A DNA stretch of 36,207 nt, taken from Candidatus Bathyarchaeota archaeon. GTDB taxonomy: Archaea > Thermoproteota > Bathyarchaeia > Bathyarchaeales > Bathyarchaeaceae. Positions within the stretch are counted from its first letter, which is position 1. The number at the start of each line of letters is the position of its first letter. A program made the position numbers and the translations under genes. This document shows, one piece after another, positions 32,578 to 36,207 of this stretch. The stretch is taken from the NCBI GenBank assembly GCA_004376295.1, contig SOJZ01000036.1, positions 1 to 36,207 of the forward strand, written 5' to 3'. Below the pieces are notes generated by a model that searched no databases, was not told the origin of the DNA, and saw only the letters and a program-made list of their open reading frames with translations.

Positions 32578-33216
32578 TTGAAAAGATTACAAGGTTTGTA
32601 TCTTGTGGTTGACCCAACAATGCCTCACCGTAGGCTACTTGACGTAGTTGAGAAAGCCTTGAAAGGAGGGGTTGCCATACTGCAGCTTTGGGCAGCTTGG
32701 CAGAAAAAGTCTAAACCTTTGGAACTGGCTAAGAAATTACTAAATTTGGTAAATGGTTACAATGTGCCGCTAATCATAAACAACGATATACAACTGGCAA
32801 AAGAAGTTGAAGCGCACGGGGTACATATGGATAGATATAACGTCGTCCCAGCGGATGTAAGGAAAGCGCTCGGTGAGCAAAGCATAGTAGGCTACACTGT
32901 GGGCAATGACTTGGAAAGAGTCAAATGGGCTGAAACTGTTGGAGCGGATTACGTGTCTTTCTGCGCTGTCTTTCCAACCACATCCGTCACTCAATGCGAG
33001 ATAATACCTCTTAGCACCATAAGATTGGCTAAATCCTTAACCCATCTACCAGTGTTCGCATCAGGGGGCATAAATCTAAGCAACGCTCACCTAGTCCTTG
33101 AGACTGGGGTGGATGGAATCGCCGTTATATCGTCTATACTCAAAGCTCAGAACCCAGAAAAAGCTGCAGAATCCTTCAAGAAGATCATTAATGAATATAA
33201 AGACAAAATCAAGTAG
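32578..33216 (+). CDS. thiE: Divergent thiamine-phosphate synthase (ThiE-like)
   Basis: A TIM-barrel protein of the ThiE/TenI family: GLYLVVDPTM, GVAILQLW (32-38), PLIINND (64-70), GVHMDRYNV, GADYVSFCAVFPTTS (122-136), FASGGINLSNAHLVLETGVDGIAVISSI. Classical ThiE couples HMP-PP with thiazole phosphate. Several usual ligands look replaced here: the VQLR-x-K region reads LQLWAAW, IND-D reads INN-D, GQxD reads DRYN, and the PT-x-TK loop reads PTTSVTQ. The fold is secure, but the reaction may differ. TTG 32578 lies four bases after the previous stop. It ends the riboswitch operon and converges with the MBL gene three bases away. Confidence 0.8.
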   Translation: MKRLQGLYLVVDPTMPHRRLLDVVEKALKGGVAILQLWAAWQKKSKPLELAKKLLNLVNGYNVPLIINNDIQLAKEVEAHGVHMDRYNVVPADVRKALGEQSIVGYTVGNDLERVKWAETVGADYVSFCAVFPTTSVTQCEIIPLSTIRLAKSLTHLPVFASGGINLSNAHLVLETGVDGIAVISSILKAQNPEKAAESFKKIINEYKDKIK

Positions 33217-33219
33217 AAT

Positions 33220-34065
33220 TCATTTTTTTGATTTCACAAACTCATCTAAACCCTTCTGTTTTCTCTCTGTCCTTCGCACCCGGATTTCCTCACCCACGCT
33301 TATGCGCATCCCATCCGAAGCCACTGTGGTAGGAACTCCAGTTCTCTGCTCGATTGATTTCGCCTCGCGATAAGGCCCACTAAAGATCATCTGCATTCCG
33401 AAGTGTGTCATCACAACCATCTCCGGACCCGCTTCCTCTACAATTTTGATTGCATCATCAGTGGTCATGTGTCCTTTCCAAGGCTTTCCAGAAGGTCTCA
33501 TAACACACAACAACAGGAGTCGAACACCTTCATACTGTTTTCCAACGCCCTCGAAGAACTCGGTATCAGAGCTGTAAGCGATGTCTCCGAAATCTTTGTT
33601 TTCTAGTCGAAATCCCACGGTGTCTGGATCCGTGTGTCTGGCCTCAGTGGTTATTATTTTCATGTCGCTAATGTTGAAAGTAACACCTGGTTTCAACTCT
33701 ATCACTTTCTCGGGCATCTGCTGATGATATTTTGAAATCACCGGTCCACACACTTCATTGCCAAATAGGACGCTGCGGGATGTGGCTAAGATTCCTCTTC
33801 TTCTAGTCGTTCCTTGGGTCATGGCTTCGATGAGAACTTCTGCGTCAGTGTAATGGTCTGGATGACTGTGGGAAACCAGTATTGCTCGGATTTTTTGAGG
33901 GTTTAACCCCATGTTTAGAGAGTGTACGAGAGCGCCTGGTCCTGGGTCTAGGTGTATGTTTAGTTTTTCGGAGAGTATGCGGATTCCGGCGGTTCTCCGT
34001 TTCTGGGTGATTGTTGTGAATCTTCCGCCTCCGGTTCCTAGGAAGATGAGTTCGAGTTGGGGCAT
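33220..34065 (-). CDS. Metallo-beta-lactamase-fold hydrolase (RNase Z-like)
   Basis: MBL-fold metal hydrolase: FLGTGGGRF at the N-terminus, HLDPGPGAL, the zinc motif SHSHPDHYTDAE, a later histidine in TTEARHTDPDTVGF, Asp in YSSDTEFF, and MTHFGMQM. The 281-residue layout is like the RNase Z/arylsulfatase-type group, without the tRNA-binding exosite I can recognise. Start is placed at ATG 34065, where MPQLELIFLGTGG begins as in homologues. The frame stays open 38 codons further upstream, but that extension is low-complexity (THTEQKTKKSSQTQ) and lies in the UMP kinase promoter region. Substrate unknown. Confidence 0.85.
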   Translation of the reverse strand: MPQLELIFLGTGGGRFTTITQKRRTAGIRILSEKLNIHLDPGPGALVHSLNMGLNPQKIRAILVSHSHPDHYTDAEVLIEAMTQGTTRRRGILATSRSVLFGNEVCGPVISKYHQQMPEKVIELKPGVTFNISDMKIITTEARHTDPDTVGFRLENKDFGDIAYSSDTEFFEGVGKQYEGVRLLLLCVMRPSGKPWKGHMTTDDAIKIVEEAGPEMVVMTHFGMQMIFSGPYREAKSIEQRTGVPTTVASDGMRISVGEEIRVRRTERKQKGLDEFVKSKK

Positions 34066-34248
34066 TTTTATCTCTCTGGGATTTAGACTTGTTATTTGGG
34101 TTTGTGACGATTTTTTTGTTTTCTGTTCTGTGTGAGTTAGAGTACGGGTGTTTAGATATACAGATGGTGACACAGACACATGTAAGAGAGTAGCAGGGAG
34201 AGTTTTATTTATGCTCTGTTGTGAACATTAGGTGGTAAGGTGGTTTCG

Positions 34249-34923
34249 TTGAGGGTTGTGGTTCGTGTCGGCGGTTCGGTGGTAGCCTCTCCAGTGGAGT
34301 CTACGCTTATAGTCAAGTATGTGGATTTGTTGAAGGATTTGAAGAAGCTGGGGCATGAGGTTGTTGCGGTTGTTGGTGGCGGCGTGTTGGCGCGTGATTT
34401 TATTAGGGTTGCGGGTGAGCTGAAGTTAGATGAGTCGAGTAAGGATTGGGTTGCGATTTTTGTTTCACGTTTGGTTGGTTTGTTGTTTGTTATGCGTTTA
34501 GGTGAGTTGGGTTGTGGTTCTGTGCCGATTTCTTTGGATGAGGCTGTTGAGTGTTTGAAGCGTGGGAAGATTGTTGTTATGGGTGGTTTGAAGCCTGGGA
34601 TGACTACGGATGCGGTTGCGGCTTTGGTGGCTGAGAAGGTGAAGGCTGAACTGTTAGTAAAGGCCACTGATCAACGTGGCATCTATACTAAGGATCCGAA
34701 GAAGCATCCGGATGCAAAAAAGATTGATAGGTTAGGTTTTGACGATTTGTTTCGATTGTTTGATGAGAATAAACATAAGGCTGGGATAAATCAAATTTTA
34801 GACCCTGAGGCTGTTCGTGTTCTTCAGAAAAGTAGGACGAAGACGGTTGTGGTGAATGGTTTTGAGCCGAAAAATGTGTTGTTGGCTGTGAAGGGTAAAA
34901 AAGTTGGGACGGTGATCTGTTAG
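34249..34923 (+). CDS. pyrH: Uridylate kinase, archaeal type
   Basis: Amino-acid-kinase-fold UMP kinase that makes UDP in pyrimidine synthesis. Motifs: VVVRVGGSVVAS, VVAVVGGGVLARDFI, GGLKPGMTTDAVAAL, ATDQRGIYTKDPKKHPDAK and DPEAVRVL. The 224 residues match archaeal PyrH, which is shorter than the bacterial enzyme. TTG 34249 is preferred because the family starts at this 'MRVVVRVGGS' position and AAGGTGG lies five bases upstream; GTG 34240 would add three residues. The first 400 bases are strongly GT-rich (many GTT/GTG/TTG codons) compared with neighbours. It overlaps the convergent cupin gene by four bases. Confidence 0.92.
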   Translation: MRVVVRVGGSVVASPVESTLIVKYVDLLKDLKKLGHEVVAVVGGGVLARDFIRVAGELKLDESSKDWVAIFVSRLVGLLFVMRLGELGCGSVPISLDEAVECLKRGKIVVMGGLKPGMTTDAVAALVAEKVKAELLVKATDQRGIYTKDPKKHPDAKKIDRLGFDDLFRLFDENKHKAGINQILDPEAVRVLQKSRTKTVVVNGFEPKNVLLAVKGKKVGTVIC

Positions 34924-35246
34924 GTGTTTTTTGTTTCTTCTTCTAGTCTTACTACGTCTGCTAGTTGAGGCGTGGACACTTCAAATAGGACTGAGTTCTT
35001 TTTGCCTATGATTCTGTGGATCGTTCGTTGATCGAGGGTTATGTCGTCTCCTTCTTTCAGCGTGACTACGCGGTTTTTTAGGATTATATCTACTTCGCCT
35101 TTGAAGCAGTATATGGTTTCTTTTTTGTCTTTGTGGTAGTGTTGGCTTGTGTGGTGGTTTTGTTTTATGATGAGGATTTTTCCGCCGTATTCTTTTTCTT
35201 GTGCTATCCAGAGTTCTTTTACCCAGTTTTTGAGTACCTCTTTCAA
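34920..35246 (-). CDS. Small cupin-domain protein
   Basis: A single cupin barrel of 108 residues. The metal motif is NHHTSQHYHKDKKETIYCFKGEV (two histidines about five apart plus glutamate), followed by the second motif LDQRTIHRIIG with the last histidine. The resemblance is to mannose-6-phosphate isomerase-like or D-lyxose-isomerase-like cupins. Substrate cannot be told. TTG 35246 is the first start in frame; a GGGAG lies rather far upstream. The stop codon overlaps the stop of pyrH on the other strand. Confidence 0.75.
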   Translation of the reverse strand: MKEVLKNWVKELWIAQEKEYGGKILIIKQNHHTSQHYHKDKKETIYCFKGEVDIILKNRVVTLKEGDDITLDQRTIHRIIGKKNSVLFEVSTPQLADVVRLEEETKNT

Positions 35247-35410
35247 ACTGATGTTTTACTCCCTTTTGGTATGATATTTTTTGTTTCGGCGTCTTAAAAA
35301 AGAGAAAGGTTGTTACGTTACTTGTGAGTGTCGCTCTCTCATAGACCCCCCTTTATATAGCCCCCTACAATTTTTGCATGCATTACTGAGAGGCACAGGA
35401 AGAATCCAGT

Positions 35411-35554
35411 CTACTTCGTAAACTTCCTTCGATTCCTTTTGAATCTCTTCTTGCATTTCACACTACAGAAATAGTAATTTTCTCCTTCATGCTTGATCTT
35501 AAATTTAGCAGTTTTTTCGTTCAGAACCGCGCCGCAAACAGGATCTCTAGGCAT
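35411..35554 (-). CDS. YHS-domain protein (47 aa)
   Basis: A short frame from ATG 35554 to TAG 35411-35413. It reads MPRDPVCGAVLNEKTAKF … GENYYFCSVKCKKRFKRN, the YHS pattern (DPVCGxxV … YYFCSxxCxxxF) found in metal-trafficking proteins and linked to copper/heavy-metal handling. GGTGAGG upstream is a good SD. It starts 11 bases after the OB-fold gene ends, so the two are probably one transcript. The lysine/arginine-rich tail could also bind nucleic acid. It is short, but complete for a lone YHS domain. Confidence 0.75.
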   Translation of the reverse strand: MPRDPVCGAVLNEKTAKFKIKHEGENYYFCSVKCKKRFKRNRRKFTK

Positions 35555-35565
35555 TGTCTCGCGCC

Positions 35566-36207
35566 TCACCCATGTGTGCGCGTTGCGATGCTGTTTAGGC
35601 TTGGCGTATGTTCTAGTTCTCTTGCGCGGACTCCCTTATGATTCTCGATAACTCTTATTTTCCCTTGTCTCCCGATTCGCAGTTGAGTTTCACCTCTATA
35701 AGCAGTGACCCGTGCGTTTTCAATTTCAACTATGTCATTGACGGAAAACGAGTTTATTCGACTGTTCCATAGAGTCAGTTTCACAGTGCCCGTTTCATCT
35801 GTCAAAGTTGCGTTGGCAAACATAACATAATCGTTGTATTTTGTCAGAGCTTGTTGTGGTCTTGAAATCGAGAGGACACGGGCTTTCAAGTTAATCCGCT
35901 TCATTCCAGCCTTCAAATCTCCAATTTTATGATACCCCACTGCCCTAGCATTTCTCTTCTTCATTAGAGCATCTTTCTCACGTTCAATTACATGTGCAAA
36001 CCGTTTCAGCGGAGCTGTTTGCTTAAGAAGGTTCCTTGACATCGGAAATTGCGCAACTACTTCATGATTCTTAGTTATAAGAAAAATGGCGTGGTCTCCC
36101 ATTTTTTCGCGGCACTGAATTGTTAATTGCTTGCACTTAGACCTTCCATTCTTCCAAGCATACACAATCTTATCAAAGAGCTTGTCTGGGTCAATTCTAT
36201 GTTTTAG
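35566..36207 (-). CDS. OB-fold single-stranded DNA-binding protein (RPA-like), 5' end outside window
   Basis: The C-terminal part is an OB fold of the archaeal RPA/SSB type: IGDLKAGMKRINLKARVLSISRPQQAL, FANATLTDETGTVKLTLWNSRINSFSVNDIVEIENARV and GETQLRIGRQGKI. This is the family's 'v.D.TG.i.ltlW…i..GdvV.i.na.v..y.g.lqL' pattern. The N-terminal ~85 residues are basic and helical. The frame is open leftwards from the window edge through LKHRIDPDKLFDKIV without a start, so GTG 36165 is probably internal and the protein continues beyond 36207. A likely role is ssDNA binding in replication or repair. The YHS gene follows on the same strand. Confidence 0.8.
   Translation of the reverse strand, partial: LKHRIDPDKLFDKIVYAWKNGRSKCKQLTIQCREKMGDHAIFLITKNHEVVAQFPMSRNLLKQTAPLKRFAHVIEREKDALMKKRNARAVGYHKIGDLKAGMKRINLKARVLSISRPQQALTKYNDYVMFANATLTDETGTVKLTLWNSRINSFSVNDIVEIENARVTAYRGETQLRIGRQGKIRVIENHKGVRARELEHTPSLNSIATRTHG

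Noticed and set aside
34066-34179. N-terminal extension of the MBL hydrolase
   Set aside because: The added 38 residues are low complexity and precede the conserved family start at ATG 34065; they lie in the divergent promoter region.

Overview
The window is archaeal chromosome. A two-repeat TATA-binding protein, a translin-family protein, an archaeal-type UMP kinase, HypA next to a Mrp-type (ATPase) HypB, a TrmB regulator and an RPA-like OB-fold protein all point to Archaea. Several lineage-flavoured small families (NitrOD5-like, DUF6125-like, DUF5752-like and zinc-ribbon proteins) suggest the TACK side, most likely a Bathyarchaeia-like organism. That placement is inference from recalled family distribution, not from a search. 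Starts are mixed ATG/GTG/TTG, usually with a GGAG/GGTG Shine-Dalgarno (SD) sequence.

Layout. 1-1750: the last codons of what looks like a tyrosine recombinase, a small minus-strand zinc-ribbon ORF with a damaged start, an orphan ORF, and intergenic DNA rich in alternating purine-pyrimidine palindromes. This has the look of accessory or decayed mobile DNA. 1756-6800: housekeeping genes (TBP, M20 peptidase, translin, endonuclease V, HD phosphohydrolase, metallophosphoesterase). 6873-7170: a frameshifted remnant of a 2-oxoacid:ferredoxin oxidoreductase gamma subunit. 7199-13519: a tight co-directional block of aconitase, ATP-citrate lyase small and large subunits, and isocitrate dehydrogenase. 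These are the enzymes linking 2-oxoglutarate, citrate and acetyl-CoA in the reductive TCA cycle, and this is the most striking metabolic feature. 13730-15804: small hypothetical genes and a TrmB regulator. 15890-22269: an MFS transporter divergent from a Rossmann dehydrogenase followed by hydantoinase/oxoprolinase A and B. 22282-26208: small zinc-ribbon and membrane proteins, a GIY-YIG-like/DUF5752/zinc-ribbon fusion, a 38-residue CxxC protein and a MarC-type membrane protein. 26438-29096: an M3 peptidase, then hypA and ATPase-type hypB, which imply a [NiFe] enzyme elsewhere in the genome. 29109-30012: a decayed tRNA-Leu overlapping the end of an SCP2-cupin gene, then an intact tRNA-Leu(CAA) carrying an extra ~18 nt in the D-arm. 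30190-33216: a TPP riboswitch heading an operon of an ECF-type S component, a SAM methyltransferase, an AIR-synthase/HypE-like protein and a divergent ThiE-like protein. 33220-36207: MBL hydrolase, UMP kinase, cupin, a YHS protein and an OB-fold protein running off the right edge.

How the genes work together. The aconitase-Acl-IDH block can make acetyl-CoA and oxaloacetate from 2-oxoglutarate plus CO2 (reductive direction), or run the other way. No intact 2-oxoglutarate:ferredoxin oxidoreductase is seen here, only the broken subunit at its border. The riboswitch operon is a thiamine-responsive unit in which the three soluble proteins differ from textbook thiamine enzymes, so it is the best candidate for an undescribed pathway step.
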